64,000 nt of DNA from Hyphomicrobiales bacterium (GCA_004144595.1 SEEM01000005.1:62001-126000), one strand, 5' to 3'. Numbered from the stretch's first letter, positions 1 to 8,909 are shown. Notes: generated by a model from the letters alone, not told the origin. Numbers and translations are program-made.

Positions 1-932
1 GGCGACTGCTCCTGAAAGGTGCCGGCGATGGTCAGGCCGAAAGCGGACTGAAGCGCGCGCATTTCAAGGAGTGGCGTCTGCCCTTCTGGCTGCTCGCGCC
101 GCAGCTCTTCATCCTGCTGCTGTTCTTCTTCATCCCCTCGATCAGGGCCTTGATCCAGGCTTTCCAGCTTACCGACCCGTTCGGCGCCACCACCCAATGG
201 GTCGGCTTCCAGAACTTCGAGCGCCTGTTCCGCAGCGGGGTCTACTGGTCCTCGGCGCAGGTGACGTTGGTCTTCACCATCGCCCAGAATGTACTGACAC
301 TGTCCGTCGCGCTGCTGCTCGCCTTTGCTTCCAATCACATCCTGCGCGGTCGCGGTGCCTATCGCACGGTGCTGCTGCTGCCCTATGCCATCGCGCCCGC
401 GATCGCGGGCATCATGCTTGCCTTCCTGTTCAATCCCCGCGTCGGCCCCGTCGCGCAGATGCTCCAGGGGATCGGCTTCGATTGGGACCCGAACCGCAAT
501 TCCTGGCACGCGCTCGCGCTGGTGGTCATGGCCTCCTCGTGGAAGCACATCTGCTACAACTACATCTTCCTCGTCGCGGCGCTGATGTCGGTGCCCCAGT
601 CGATCCTCGAATCCGCTTATCTGGATGGCGCGGGGCCGATCCAGCGCTTCCTGCGCATCTCGCTGCCGATGATCACGCCGACGCTGTTCTTCCTGATCGT
701 CATCAACTTCGTCTACGGGCTGTTCGAGACCTTCGCCATCGTCGACGCGACCACGCGCGGCGGCCCGGCCGGGGCCACCTCGATCCTGGTCTACAAGGTC
801 TATCAGGACGGCTTCGTCACGCTCGACCTCGGCTCCTCGGCCGCGCAATCCGTCGTGCTGATGGCGCTGGCGCTCTTCCTGACCTTCGCGCAGTTCCGCT
901 TCGTGGAGCGCCGCGTGAACTACAGCGTCTAG
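1..932 (+). CDS. ugpA: sn-glycerol-3-phosphate ABC transporter permease UgpA (5' partial)
   Basis: Inner-membrane subunit of a binding-protein-dependent importer for glycerol-3-phosphate or glycerophosphodiesters. The frame is open from base 3 and no in-frame ATG or GTG precedes the first membrane segment (LLAPQLFILLLFFF), so the true start lies at or before the window edge. Six hydrophobic segments are readable. The permease EAA-type loop is seen as ESAYLDGAGPIQRFLRISLP, and the C-terminus LGSSAAQSVVLM is very close to E. coli UgpA as I remember it. ugpE follows after 7 nt. The binding-protein gene ugpB is expected upstream, outside the window; no ATPase gene (ugpC) is present downstream. 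Confidence 0.88.
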   Translation, partial: RLLLKGAGDGQAESGLKRAHFKEWRLPFWLLAPQLFILLLFFFIPSIRALIQAFQLTDPFGATTQWVGFQNFERLFRSGVYWSSAQVTLVFTIAQNVLTLSVALLLAFASNHILRGRGAYRTVLLLPYAIAPAIAGIMLAFLFNPRVGPVAQMLQGIGFDWDPNRNSWHALALVVMASSWKHICYNYIFLVAALMSVPQSILESAYLDGAGPIQRFLRISLPMITPTLFFLIVINFVYGLFETFAIVDATTRGGPAGATSILVYKVYQDGFVTLDLGSSAAQSVVLMALALFLTFAQFRFVERRVNYSV

Positions 933-939
933 GCCAGCG

Positions 940-1830
940 ATGAACGAGCGCACCCCCGTCATCGACGCTCTCTGCCACCTGATTCTGCTGGTCGGCGCGG
1001 GGCTCGTCTGCCTGCCGATCTATTTCGTCTTCGTCACCGGGTCGCTCTCGCAAGCCGAGATCATGCGCGTACCGATGTCCTGGCTGCCCGGCGACCAGTT
1101 CTTCACGAACATGCAGACCGTTCTGAGCACCGCCAATTTCGGCCGGCTGCTGCTGAACTCCTTCATCATCGCCACCGGCATCACCATCGGGAAGCTCTCG
1201 GTCTCGGTGATCGCGGCCTTTGCGGTCACCTATTTCCGCTTCCCTTTCCGGATGACGGCCTTCTGGCTCATCTTCATGTCGCTGATGCTGCCGATCGAGG
1301 TGCGCATCGTGCCGACCTACGAATCCGCCGCGAATGTCGCGCTGCCGCTGAACATCCTCGGCTCGTGGTTCGGCATCCAGGCGCTGGTCGATCTCGACTG
1401 GAACCTGGTCAACACCTATTCGGGACTGATCCTGCCGCTGATCGCCTCGGCGACCGCGACCTTCCTGTTCCGCCAGTTCTTCCTGACCATCCCCGACGAA
1501 CTCTGCGAGGCCGCGCGCATCGATGGCGCGACGCCCTGGCAGTTCTTCCGCCTGATCCTGCTGCCGCTCTCGCGCTCAAACATCGTTGCGCTGGCGATCA
1601 TCCTCTTCCTGATGGGCTGGAACCAGTATCTCTGGCCGCTGCTGCTCACCACCGAGCCCGCCATGGCCAATGCGGTGATCGGCCTGAAGAAGCTGATGCC
1701 GCAGAGCGACTCGCTGCCGACCTGGCATCTCCTGATGAACGCGGCCTTCCTGACGATGTTGCCGCCGACCCTCGTCATCCTCGTCCTCCAGCGCTGGTTC
1801 GTGAAGGGGCTGGTGGATAGCGGCAAATAA
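940..1830 (+). CDS. ugpE: sn-glycerol-3-phosphate ABC transporter permease UgpE
   Basis: Second membrane subunit of the same importer, 296 aa, pairing with UgpA. The EAA loop reads ELCEAARIDGATPWQFFRLI and the tail RWFVKGLVDSGK matches the UgpE C-terminus (VRGLVDSEK in E. coli). Compared with E. coli UgpE recalled from memory, it carries about 25 extra residues (roughly 126-152, starting YESAANVALPL and ending VNTYS) between the PVEVRI-type motif and the following LPLIASATATFLFRQFF segment. The ATG start lies 7 nt after ugpA stops, so the two are co-transcribed. ugpQ follows after a 30-nt gap. Confidence 0.88.
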   Translation: MNERTPVIDALCHLILLVGAGLVCLPIYFVFVTGSLSQAEIMRVPMSWLPGDQFFTNMQTVLSTANFGRLLLNSFIIATGITIGKLSVSVIAAFAVTYFRFPFRMTAFWLIFMSLMLPIEVRIVPTYESAANVALPLNILGSWFGIQALVDLDWNLVNTYSGLILPLIASATATFLFRQFFLTIPDELCEAARIDGATPWQFFRLILLPLSRSNIVALAIILFLMGWNQYLWPLLLTTEPAMANAVIGLKKLMPQSDSLPTWHLLMNAAFLTMLPPTLVILVLQRWFVKGLVDSGK

Positions 1831-1860
1831 CCGGCTAACCGGCAAGCAAGGCTCATCGAC

Positions 1861-2601
1861 ATGCGGATCATCGGTCATCGCGGCGCGCGCAACATCTGGG
1901 CGGAGAACAGCCTGAGCGGCTTTCGCAACGTCTGCGGTCTCGGCGTCGACGCCGTCGAGCTCGACGTGCATCTCTCCAGCGACGGCGAGATCATGGTGAT
2001 CCACGATCCGTTGCTAGACCGCACAACCGATCATAAGGGCCCGGTCGCGCATCTCTCGCGCGAAGCCCTCGCCAAGGTGAAGCTCGACGATACGCTGGGC
2101 GAGACGATCCCGACGCTGTCGCAAGTGCTCGACATCTTCGGCCCGACCGGGATCGAGCTCGAGATCGAGATGAAGATGGATGCCTTCGGCAATCCCTATC
2201 CGGACCTGCTCGACAAGGTCGTCGCCCTCGTCGAGGCCCGCAAAATGGCTGCGCGCGTCGTGCTGACCTGCTTCGTGCCGGAGGTGATCGAGGACATCCG
2301 GGCCAAGGCACCCGCCATGCGCCGGCTCGCCTCGGTCGACCGCCGCTCCTGCGAGGCCTTCGGCGGCGTCGACCGCACCTTGCAGCGCTTCGTCGATCTC
2401 GGCTGCATCATTGCCGTCGAGCAATCGCTGCTGCGGCTCACAGTCGATCGTGCCGTCGGCATCGTCGGTCGCGACAAGCTAGGCGCCTGGGTGCCCAATA
2501 CGGTGCGTGATCTCGATTTCTGGCTGGGCCAGCCGATCTCGCAGATCACCAGCGATCGTCCCGACCTCGCTTTGCAGTTGCGCGCCGCAAGGAAGGGCTG
2601 A
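1861..2601 (+). CDS. Glycerophosphodiester phosphodiesterase, UgpQ-like
   Basis: Cytosolic phosphodiesterase that splits glycerophosphodiesters into glycerol-3-phosphate and an alcohol, 246 aa. The GDPD signature is clear: IGHRGA at the N-terminus (residues 4-9), the metal-binding ELDVHLSSDG, then the HDPLLDRTT motif. ELEIEMK supplies the second acidic motif. It follows ugpE in the same direction, as ugpQ often does, so imported glycerophosphodiesters would be cleaved straight after uptake. No signal peptide is seen, in line with a cytoplasmic role. The 2-nt gap to the next gene suggests translational coupling. Confidence 0.85.
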   Translation: MRIIGHRGARNIWAENSLSGFRNVCGLGVDAVELDVHLSSDGEIMVIHDPLLDRTTDHKGPVAHLSREALAKVKLDDTLGETIPTLSQVLDIFGPTGIELEIEMKMDAFGNPYPDLLDKVVALVEARKMAARVVLTCFVPEVIEDIRAKAPAMRRLASVDRRSCEAFGGVDRTLQRFVDLGCIIAVEQSLLRLTVDRAVGIVGRDKLGAWVPNTVRDLDFWLGQPISQITSDRPDLALQLRAARKG

Positions 2602-2603
2602 CC

Positions 2604-4091
2604 ATGGCGACCCGCCTGTCACTGGCAACGCTCGGACAACTGGGCGCCTCGGTCGGCATCCCCGGCTACCGAAGGGAAGAACTGAGCCCGGGCATCGTCC
2701 ATATCGGCATCGGCAATTTCCACCGCGCCCATCAGGCCGCCTATCTCGACGAGCTCTTCGCGCGCGGGCACGATCATGACTGGGCGATCATCGGCACGGG
2801 CGTGCGCGAAAGCGATGCCGAAATGGGCCGCGACCTGGCCGCGCAGGACTTCCTGACCACGGTGGTGACGCAGGAAGCAGCGCATTCAGAGGCACGCGTC
2901 ACCGGCGCGATGATCGATTTCGTCCCGCCCGGCGAAACGGCAGCGATACTCCGGCGGCTTGTCGATCCCCGAACCCGGATCGTCTCGCTGACGGTCACAG
3001 AGGGCGGCTACTACATCGACCCGGCGACGCAGGCCTTCGATCCCGGGCATCCCGATATCGTCGCCGATGCAGCCGACCGCCTCGCCGCCCCGAAGACCGC
3101 CTTCGGGCTGATCGCCGCGGGCCTTCTCAAACGGCGCGCGGCCGGCCTGCCGCCCTTCACGGTGATGTCCTGCGATAACCTCCCGGGCAACGGCCATGTC
3201 ACGGCGGATGCCGTCGCCGGGCTCGTCGACCTCATCGACCAAGCCGACGCCCGCTGGATCCGCGAAAGCGTCGCCTTTCCCAACGGCATGGTCGACCGCA
3301 TCACCCCTGCGACCTCGGAGCGCGAGCGCCAGGTGCTGCGCGCGGATTTCGGCATCGAGGACGCCAGGCCCGTCTTCTGCGAGGGTTTCCGGCAATGGGT
3401 CCTGGAGGATCACTTCCCGGCCGGCCGGCCGCGCCTTGAGCAGGTCGGCGTGCAGTTCGTCGCCGATGTCGCGCCGTTCGAACTGATGAAGATCCGCATC
3501 CTCAACGGGGGCCACGCGGCGATCGCCTATCCCGCCGGCCTGCTCGACATCCATTTCGTCCACGAGGCCATGCAGGACACCCAGATCGCCCGCTTCCTGT
3601 CGGCCCTGCTCGAGGACGAGGTCATTCCGGTGGTCCCGCCGGTGCCGGACACCGACCTCTCCGACTACAAGCGCACCATCGAGCGGCGCTTCGCCAATCC
3701 GAAGATCGGTGACACGATCCGCAGGCTCTGCCTCGACGGCTCCAACCGCCAGCCGAAATTCATCCTGCCGACATTGCGTGATGCCTTGCGCGCGGGCACG
3801 CCCATCGATGGGCTCGCGCTCGTGAGCGCCCTGTGGTGCCGCTACTGCTATGGCGAAACCGAAAGCGGACAGCCCATCGCACCGAACGATCCGAGCTGGT
3901 CGCGGCTGACCGCACAGGCGCAACAAGCCCGATCGGCGCCGGAAACCTGGCTGCAGATGCCCGACATCTATGGGAGCCTGTCCGGCGATCGGCGATTCCG
4001 GGACGCGTTCTGCAAAACGCTCCTCAGAATCTGGCAAGCCGGAACGCGAGCGAGCATCGACGATTACCTTGCATCGCGCGATGCCTCTTAG
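2604..4091 (+). CDS. Mannitol dehydrogenase family (long-chain polyol dehydrogenase)
   Basis: NAD(P)-dependent oxidoreductase of the polyol-specific long-chain family (mannitol 2-dehydrogenase, D-arabinitol dehydrogenase, fructuronate reductase), 495 aa, usual length. The dinucleotide-binding motif GIGNFHRAHQAAY lies near residue 37. The family catalytic signature K-x4-N-x2-H is present as K296, N301 and H304 in MKIRILNGGH. The exact polyol cannot be read from sequence. Its position 2 nt after the ugpQ-like gene is unusual, because classical ugp operons carry the ATPase gene ugpC here. It may link glycerol or polyol products of the upstream enzyme to central metabolism (inference). Confidence 0.85.
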   Translation: MATRLSLATLGQLGASVGIPGYRREELSPGIVHIGIGNFHRAHQAAYLDELFARGHDHDWAIIGTGVRESDAEMGRDLAAQDFLTTVVTQEAAHSEARVTGAMIDFVPPGETAAILRRLVDPRTRIVSLTVTEGGYYIDPATQAFDPGHPDIVADAADRLAAPKTAFGLIAAGLLKRRAAGLPPFTVMSCDNLPGNGHVTADAVAGLVDLIDQADARWIRESVAFPNGMVDRITPATSERERQVLRADFGIEDARPVFCEGFRQWVLEDHFPAGRPRLEQVGVQFVADVAPFELMKIRILNGGHAAIAYPAGLLDIHFVHEAMQDTQIARFLSALLEDEVIPVVPPVPDTDLSDYKRTIERRFANPKIGDTIRRLCLDGSNRQPKFILPTLRDALRAGTPIDGLALVSALWCRYCYGETESGQPIAPNDPSWSRLTAQAQQARSAPETWLQMPDIYGSLSGDRRFRDAFCKTLLRIWQAGTRASIDDYLASRDAS

Positions 4092-4160
4092 GCGTGTCGA
4101 GCTTGGGATGACGCCTCCAAGGGATCGGGCTCCGTCGGCTTCAGAGGTTGAGAGCGCGGC

Positions 4161-4361
4161 CTAACGGAGCTTGGCGATCCCGATGCCATCGAGCTTGGCG
4201 CGATCCTTGATGGATTCCTCGCTGCGCGTCATCGCTTTTGAAATCGCCTTCAGCGCCATGCCTTTTCCGGCCAGCAATTTCAGTTTCTGAAGCTCCTCGG
4301 AGGTCCAGGGTTGGCGGTGCCGCTCAAATCGCTCGCTTACCATTTGTTCCCGGCCTTTCAC
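4161..4361 (-). CDS. Small HTH/Myb-like hypothetical protein
   Basis: 66 aa basic protein. The stretch RHRQPWTSEELQKLKLLAGKGMALKAISKAMTRSEESIKDRA is split in pattern like a SANT/Myb or short helix-turn-helix repeat: W-x3-E-x2-K-x-K-x2-A, then a turn, then an I-K-x-R recognition-type helix. Such small proteins are common in Hyphomicrobiales and their function is not established. The start is GTG, chosen because GGAGAGG lies immediately upstream on the minus strand; an in-frame ATG at 4343 is the alternative. It stands alone, convergent with the polyol dehydrogenase gene. Confidence 0.65.
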   Translation of the reverse strand: MKGREQMVSERFERHRQPWTSEELQKLKLLAGKGMALKAISKAMTRSEESIKDRAKLDGIGIAKLR

Positions 4362-4669
4362 GACCTCTCCACATTCATCTCGTTTATAGCAGACATGTAG
4401 ACCAAGTGGCGCGCGCGGTGCATCTCATCCCGCGGCAAGGCGGGACCTTTCAGGCGCGGTGCTTGTTGGGCATCCGTCAGCGCGGTAATCATCGCCTCGG
4501 TTGCGCGGGCGCAGCATCGCTTCGGGGGCTCTGATGATCTCGGGGGCATCGTGATAGGGAGACGATGGCGATGGTCGGGGCGAATTCTGCCGCTGCCGGA
4601 TCGACCAGCTTCTACACCTCTTGAAGCCTCAGGCTCTCGGGAGGTGCCAGTGCACTCCAGGCCGCTAGC
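4362..4669. other. Intergenic region without recognisable genes
   Basis: About 310 bases between two divergent genes. Open frames on both strands run through it, but none has family resemblance, a convincing ribosome-binding site or sensible codon use. It should hold the promoters of the small HTH-like gene (leftward) and the hemolysin III gene (rightward). I could not fix either promoter. The sequence is somewhat less GC-rich close to 4370-4395. Confidence 0.5.
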
Positions 4670-5347
4670 ATGTTGGGAACCGGCGTGAATATTCCAGTCG
4701 TAGGACGCTTCGTCTTCAGGCGCGCCGAGCTCTGGGCAGACGGCGTGGTACACGCGCTCGGGGTCGCCCTGGGCCTGGGCGCTGTCGGCGCTCTGATTGC
4801 CGCGGTCGCGATCAAGGCGCCTCTCCTCGACCTGATCCCCGTCTCGATTTACGGCGTTGCGCTCCTGTCTGTCCTCATCGTCTCGGCCACCTACAACATG
4901 TGGCCTGTCTCGCCGCGCAAGTGGTTCATCAGGCGCTTCGACCATTCCGCCATCTACGTGCTGATCGCCGGCACATACACGCCGTTTCTGATGAAGCTGA
5001 GCGACAGCATTTTCGCTCAGGCGCTCCTCGTGATCGTCTGGCTCGCCGCCGCTGCCGGCGTCGTGATCAAGGTGGCATTGCCCGGTCGGTTCGACCGCTT
5101 GTCGATCGCTCTGTATCTCGTGATCGGCTGGAGCGGCCTCCTGATCTGGGAAAGCATCAGCCTGCTGCCGACGACCACCTTGAGTTTGATCGTTGCAGGT
5201 GGCGTCCTTTATTCGATCGGCGTCATCTTCCACCTCTGGGAAAGCCTGCCGTTCCAGAATGCGATCTGGCACGGCTTCGTGCTCGTGGCGTCCGGCTGCT
5301 TCTACGGGGCGGTGTTTCGCGCCTATGCGATGGCACCGATGGCGTGA
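4670..5347 (+). CDS. Hemolysin III / PAQR family membrane protein
   Basis: Seven-helix integral membrane protein of the HlyIII/PAQR family (225 aa, usual bacterial length). Family motifs are readable: ELWADGVVHALG near residues 20-31, RRFDHSAIYVLIAGTYTPF in the middle, and WHGFVLVAS at the C-terminus. Two of the three metal-binding histidines of classical members appear replaced: N76 stands where the YH of helix 2 is normally found, and F211 stands ten residues after the retained H201 where a second His is expected. Despite the name, haemolytic activity is doubtful for most members. The ribosome-binding site is weak. The following gene starts 15-36 nt later. Confidence 0.82.
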   Translation: MLGTGVNIPVVGRFVFRRAELWADGVVHALGVALGLGAVGALIAAVAIKAPLLDLIPVSIYGVALLSVLIVSATYNMWPVSPRKWFIRRFDHSAIYVLIAGTYTPFLMKLSDSIFAQALLVIVWLAAAAGVVIKVALPGRFDRLSIALYLVIGWSGLLIWESISLLPTTTLSLIVAGGVLYSIGVIFHLWESLPFQNAIWHGFVLVASGCFYGAVFRAYAMAPMA

Positions 5348-5383
5348 GCTGCGAGCGCTCCAATGCCTTGCAGGAAGGTCGAC

Positions 5384-5926
5384 ATGACGCCCCGCACCGA
5401 GATCGAGCCAGAAACCACCTCCCCTCGCCCGCTCCGGGTGTCTCCGGTCACGAAAGCCGGGTTCGAGCCCTTCGGCTGGCTGGTGGAAACGGGCGATTCC
5501 GGCCGCGCTGCGAACAATGGGACGGCGCGCCGGCACGATCTCCACGCCCACCCTGCCGCCGATGTCCAGCCCGGCTCCAGGTTCGTCACCTCGATCTTCG
5601 AAGCCAAGCCGCAGCAGCCGACCGCCGCGATCACGATGCTGGAACGCCATGTGAACTCGGTTCAGTTGATCATGCCGCTGGGCGGTGCCGGCCACATCGT
5701 CATCGTCAGCCAGTCCAACCCGGACGGCACGCCCGACCTGTCGACCCTCGCCGCCTTCGCGTTTTCCGCGGCGCAGGGCATGATCTATCGCCGCGGGCTC
5801 TGGCACCATCCGATCATGGCGATCGGTGCGGAGGCCCGCTTCCTCGTCCAGTCCTGGCAGAACGGCACGGAAGCCGATTGCGAGATACTCGCCATCGAAG
5901 CCAGGACCCTGGCTCCGATGGCCTGA
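5384..5926 (+). CDS. allA: Ureidoglycolate lyase
   Basis: Splits (S)-ureidoglycolate into glyoxylate and urea in purine/allantoin catabolism, about 180 aa. Family features are the N-terminal GFEPFGWLVE, the central ERHVNSVQLIMPLGG, and RGLWHHPIMAIG close to the active site. I prefer the ATG at 5384 over the in-frame ATG at 5363, because AGGAAGG lies 6-7 nt before the downstream one. Other allantoin genes are not visible in the window. The neighbouring hydantoinase-like genes act on chemically related cyclic amides, so a link is possible but unproven. It converges on the TRAP operon with a 6-nt gap. Confidence 0.82.
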   Translation: MTPRTEIEPETTSPRPLRVSPVTKAGFEPFGWLVETGDSGRAANNGTARRHDLHAHPAADVQPGSRFVTSIFEAKPQQPTAAITMLERHVNSVQLIMPLGGAGHIVIVSQSNPDGTPDLSTLAAFAFSAAQGMIYRRGLWHHPIMAIGAEARFLVQSWQNGTEADCEILAIEARTLAPMA

Positions 5927-5932
5927 GACGGG

Positions 5933-7240
5933 CTACCCCGCCATCATCTTGGGCAGGATGGTGACGATCTGGGGGAATGCCGTGATGAGCACCAGCAGCA
6001 GCATCAGCAGGAGGAAATAGGGGATCGCCGCCTTGGTCACGGCGAGGATGTCCTTTCCGGTGATGCTCTGCAGCACGAACAGGTTGAAGCCGACCGGCGG
6101 CGTGATCTGCGCCGCCTCGATCAGGATGACCACGAAGATGCCGAACCAGAGCAGGTCGATGCCGGCCGCCTGCACCATCGGCAGCATCACCGACGAGGTC
6201 AGCACGATGATCGAGATGCCCTCGAGGAAGCAGCCGAGGATCAGCATGAACACGGCCAGCACCGCCAGCAGCGCATAGGGCGACAGATGCATCGCGTCGA
6301 CCCAGCCCGCCAGCGAGCGTGGGATGTCGACGAAGGCGACGGCGATCGTGAGACAGGCCGCACAGGCGATGATGAAGGAGATCATGCAGGAGGTCCGCAT
6401 GGCCGCCATCAGCCCGTCCGTGAAGCTCGCGCGCGTCAGCCCGCCGCCGACGGCGGCCAGGATGAGCGCCCCGATCACGCCGATCGTCGCGGCCTCGGTC
6501 GGGGTGGCGATGCCGCCATAGATCGAGCCGACCACCGAGCCGATCAGCAGCGCCACGGGAATCAGCCGGCGCGAGCGGTAGACCTTCTCCAGGAACGGCA
6601 CGGGCGGCTCGGCCGGCGGCATCTTGTCGGGATTGAGCAGGCTCCAGATCGCCGTGTAGCCCATGAAGAGAACCATCAGCAGCAGGCCCGGCAGGACGCC
6701 GGCGATGAACAGCCGCGCAATCGAGACCTCGGCCGTGACGCCATAGACGATCATGATGATCGAGGGCGGGATCAGCAGGCCGAGCGTGCCCGAGCCGGCA
6801 AGCGTCCCGATCGTCATGTTGAGCGGATAGCCGCGCTTCTCCAGCTCCGGCACGCTGATGCGCCCGATCGTGGCGCAGGTGACGGCCGATGAGCCGGCGA
6901 CCGCCGCCATGATGCCACAGCCCAGCACGTTGACATGGAGCAGTCGGCCCGGCAGCCGCGACACCCAGGGCGCCAGCCCCTGGAACATGTCCGCCGACAG
7001 CTTCGAGCGGAACAGGATCTCACCCATCCAGATGAAGAGCGGCAGCGAGGTCAGCGCCCAGCCCCAGCTCGAATCCCACAGCGTCGAGGCGATCAGCGAA
7101 CCCATCGGCGCGGTGGTGAAGAGCCCCATCATCACCATGCCGACGGCGAGCAGCGAGAGCGCGACCCAGACGCCGCTGGCGAGCAGCAGGAGCAGGGAGC
7201 CGGCGAGAACCAGCGAGGCGAGAACGATCGGATCCATCAT
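5933..7240 (-). CDS. dctM: TRAP transporter large permease (DctM)
   Basis: Large membrane subunit (435 aa, about 12 helices) of a tripartite ATP-independent periplasmic transporter, which uses an ion gradient to import carboxylate-type solutes delivered by the binding protein. Typical DctM features are the start with LVLAGSLLLLLASGVWVALSLLAVGM, the GTLAGSGTLGLLIPPSIIMIVYG motif, and the closing ITPPVGFNLFVLQ. It is last in a three-gene operon transcribed leftward (dctP, dctQ, dctM), with 6 nt between dctQ and dctM. The substrate is not predictable from the permease. Confidence 0.9.
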   Translation of the reverse strand: MMDPIVLASLVLAGSLLLLLASGVWVALSLLAVGMVMMGLFTTAPMGSLIASTLWDSSWGWALTSLPLFIWMGEILFRSKLSADMFQGLAPWVSRLPGRLLHVNVLGCGIMAAVAGSSAVTCATIGRISVPELEKRGYPLNMTIGTLAGSGTLGLLIPPSIIMIVYGVTAEVSIARLFIAGVLPGLLLMVLFMGYTAIWSLLNPDKMPPAEPPVPFLEKVYRSRRLIPVALLIGSVVGSIYGGIATPTEAATIGVIGALILAAVGGGLTRASFTDGLMAAMRTSCMISFIIACAACLTIAVAFVDIPRSLAGWVDAMHLSPYALLAVLAVFMLILGCFLEGISIIVLTSSVMLPMVQAAGIDLLWFGIFVVILIEAAQITPPVGFNLFVLQSITGKDILAVTKAAIPYFLLLMLLLVLITAFPQIVTILPKMMAG

Positions 7241-7246
7241 CGTCCC

Positions 7247-7768
7247 CTATGCGACCGGTCGGTCGAGCTCGATCTCGTCTGGCGCCTCGTAGCGAGGCTT
7301 GCCGCCCGCCAGGAGCCAGACGAGTTCGTCGATGAAGGCGATCGCCAGCGCGGCGATGCCGATCGCGACGCCGGTCTGCGGAATCCAGAACGGCATGGCC
7401 AGCAGGCCGGGGCTGACATCGTTGAATTCGCGCGATTGCAACGCGAGCGAGCCGACATGCCAGGCGAGGAACGACACGACGACCGAGCCTAGCAGGCAGT
7501 TGAATATCTCGACGCCGCGCCGCCAGCGCTGCGGCAGACGGTCGATGAGCAGGTTGATCCGCACATGCCCACCGCGCCGGAACGTATGCGCGAGGCCGAA
7601 GAAGGTCGACGCCGCCAGGCACAGACCCGCCGCCTCCGTGGCATCGACCGTGACCCCGCGCATGCGCCCGCCGATCTGGGCGACGATGGCCAGCGCGATG
7701 CCGACCATGAAGGCGGCGGCGAGATAGCCGCACGCCTCGTAGAACCTGTCGAGAACTCCGCGTATCAC
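7247..7768 (-). CDS. dctQ: TRAP transporter small permease (DctQ)
   Basis: Small four-helix membrane subunit, 173 aa. LAAAFMVGIALAIVAQIGGR forms helix 1, AAGLCLAASTFFGLAHTFRRGGHVRI carries the conserved TRAP small-subunit signature (F-R-R-G-x-H-V), and two further hydrophobic segments follow. It partners the DctM protein encoded just downstream and receives substrate from the DctP protein encoded upstream. The ending is hydrophilic (DEIELDRPVA). Gaps of 53 nt to dctP and 6 nt to dctM fit one operon. Confidence 0.88.
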   Translation of the reverse strand: MIRGVLDRFYEACGYLAAAFMVGIALAIVAQIGGRMRGVTVDATEAAGLCLAASTFFGLAHTFRRGGHVRINLLIDRLPQRWRRGVEIFNCLLGSVVVSFLAWHVGSLALQSREFNDVSPGLLAMPFWIPQTGVAIGIAALAIAFIDELVWLLAGGKPRYEAPDEIELDRPVA

Positions 7769-7821
7769 CGGTAACCCCGCTGGCCGTGGTTCATGGGAGA
7801 GGCAGCGTGCAGCCGGAGCGG

Positions 7822-8808
7822 TTACTTCAGGCTCTTCTGATAGGTTTCGTAGACGGCCTTCTCCTCGGCCGTGGCGGTGCCCAGCCAGTCGGCGACCATG
7901 CCTTTGCCGGCGACCTCGATGGCATCCAGGATATCCTTCGGCGACTGGGCGATGGTCACCCCATGGCTCTTGAGCACGGCCTCGCGCTCTTCACCCGCCT
8001 TTTTTGAAAGCTCCCAGCCGCGCTTCGTCGCGGCCTCGCCGGCTTCTGTCACGACTTTCTGCGTCGCTGCATCCAGCTGGCGGAAAGCGCGCTCGTTGAC
8101 CAGGATCGCGTTCTTGTTGTGCATCGTGCCGGTGTAAGTGAAGTGCTTGACATAGTCCCAGATCTGCACGTCCGTACCGGTCTGGGCGCTGGTCCAGAGC
8201 GACTGGATCATGCCGGTCGAGAAGGCCTGCGGCACCTCGGCGAAGGGCAGGATCAACGCTTCCATGCCGAGCTTCTCGCCCATGATCTGTGTCTGCTTGG
8301 AATAGATGCGCAGCTTCTGGCCCTTGAGGTCGGCAAGCCCCTTCAATTCTGCCTTCGTGTAGAAGCCCTGGCCCGGCCAGGCGACATAGGTGATGGCGCG
8401 CATGCCGTTCTTCTTGAACAGCGCATCGAAGAACGGCGCCTGGGCGTCGGTCAGCTTGGTCGCCTGCTCATAGGAGGTGGCAACGCCGGGAATGTTGTCG
8501 AGATTGTACATCGCGCCTTCGTTTCCGTAGACGCCGAGGCGGATCTCCCCGATCTGGATCTGGCCGGACTGCACGGCGCGCTTCACCGCATCGAGCTTGA
8601 TCAGGCTGTCGTTGGAGCGCAGGTCGATTTTGAGCTTGCCGCCGCTCTTCTCCTCGATCTCCTTGATCATCTGCCGGATGTTCTGGGTGAAGAAACTGCT
8701 TTCCGGATAGCCGGAAGCCATGGTCCAGCTCGTCTGGGCAATGGCGGGAGCGTTGAGCCCAACGCTCAGGGCAAGGGCGGCGGACGCGATCAGAGCTCTG
8801 CGGTTCAT
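7822..8808 (-). CDS. dctP: TRAP transporter substrate-binding protein (DctP)
   Basis: Periplasmic solute receptor, 328 aa, with an N-terminal Sec-type signal (MNRRALIASAALALSV, cleavage near AIAQ). The family motif of DctP proteins, around GQKLRIYSKQTQIMGEKLGMEALILPFAEVPQAFSTGMIQ, contains the conserved arginine that clamps the substrate carboxylate. It is the first gene of the operon and is read divergently from the LysR gene; the 204-nt gap holds candidate LysR sites. By context it may deliver a carboxylate or cyclic amide handled by the HyuA/HyuB enzymes encoded beyond the regulator (inference). Confidence 0.88.
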   Translation of the reverse strand: MNRRALIASAALALSVGLNAPAIAQTSWTMASGYPESSFFTQNIRQMIKEIEEKSGGKLKIDLRSNDSLIKLDAVKRAVQSGQIQIGEIRLGVYGNEGAMYNLDNIPGVATSYEQATKLTDAQAPFFDALFKKNGMRAITYVAWPGQGFYTKAELKGLADLKGQKLRIYSKQTQIMGEKLGMEALILPFAEVPQAFSTGMIQSLWTSAQTGTDVQIWDYVKHFTYTGTMHNKNAILVNERAFRQLDAATQKVVTEAGEAATKRGWELSKKAGEEREAVLKSHGVTIAQSPKDILDAIEVAGKGMVADWLGTATAEEKAVYETYQKSLK

Positions 8809-8909
8809 GGTTCCCCTCGTTCTTGTAGCGCCGCGGAGAGGCCGCGCGCGTTTGAGAAGCCGGAGCCGTGCCGAAGCCCGATCGACGGCTACAACTCAGT
8901 CGAGCGCGT

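Noticed and set aside
150-932. UgpA start at the TTG at base 150
   Set aside because: Codons upstream to base 3 encode a typical first membrane helix of UgpA, so the gene begins earlier, beyond the window.
4358-5809. A 483-codon open frame on the minus strand
   Set aside because: Lies opposite the hemolysin III and ureidoglycolate lyase genes. Its product looks like a shadow with many Arg, Asp and Gln and no domains.
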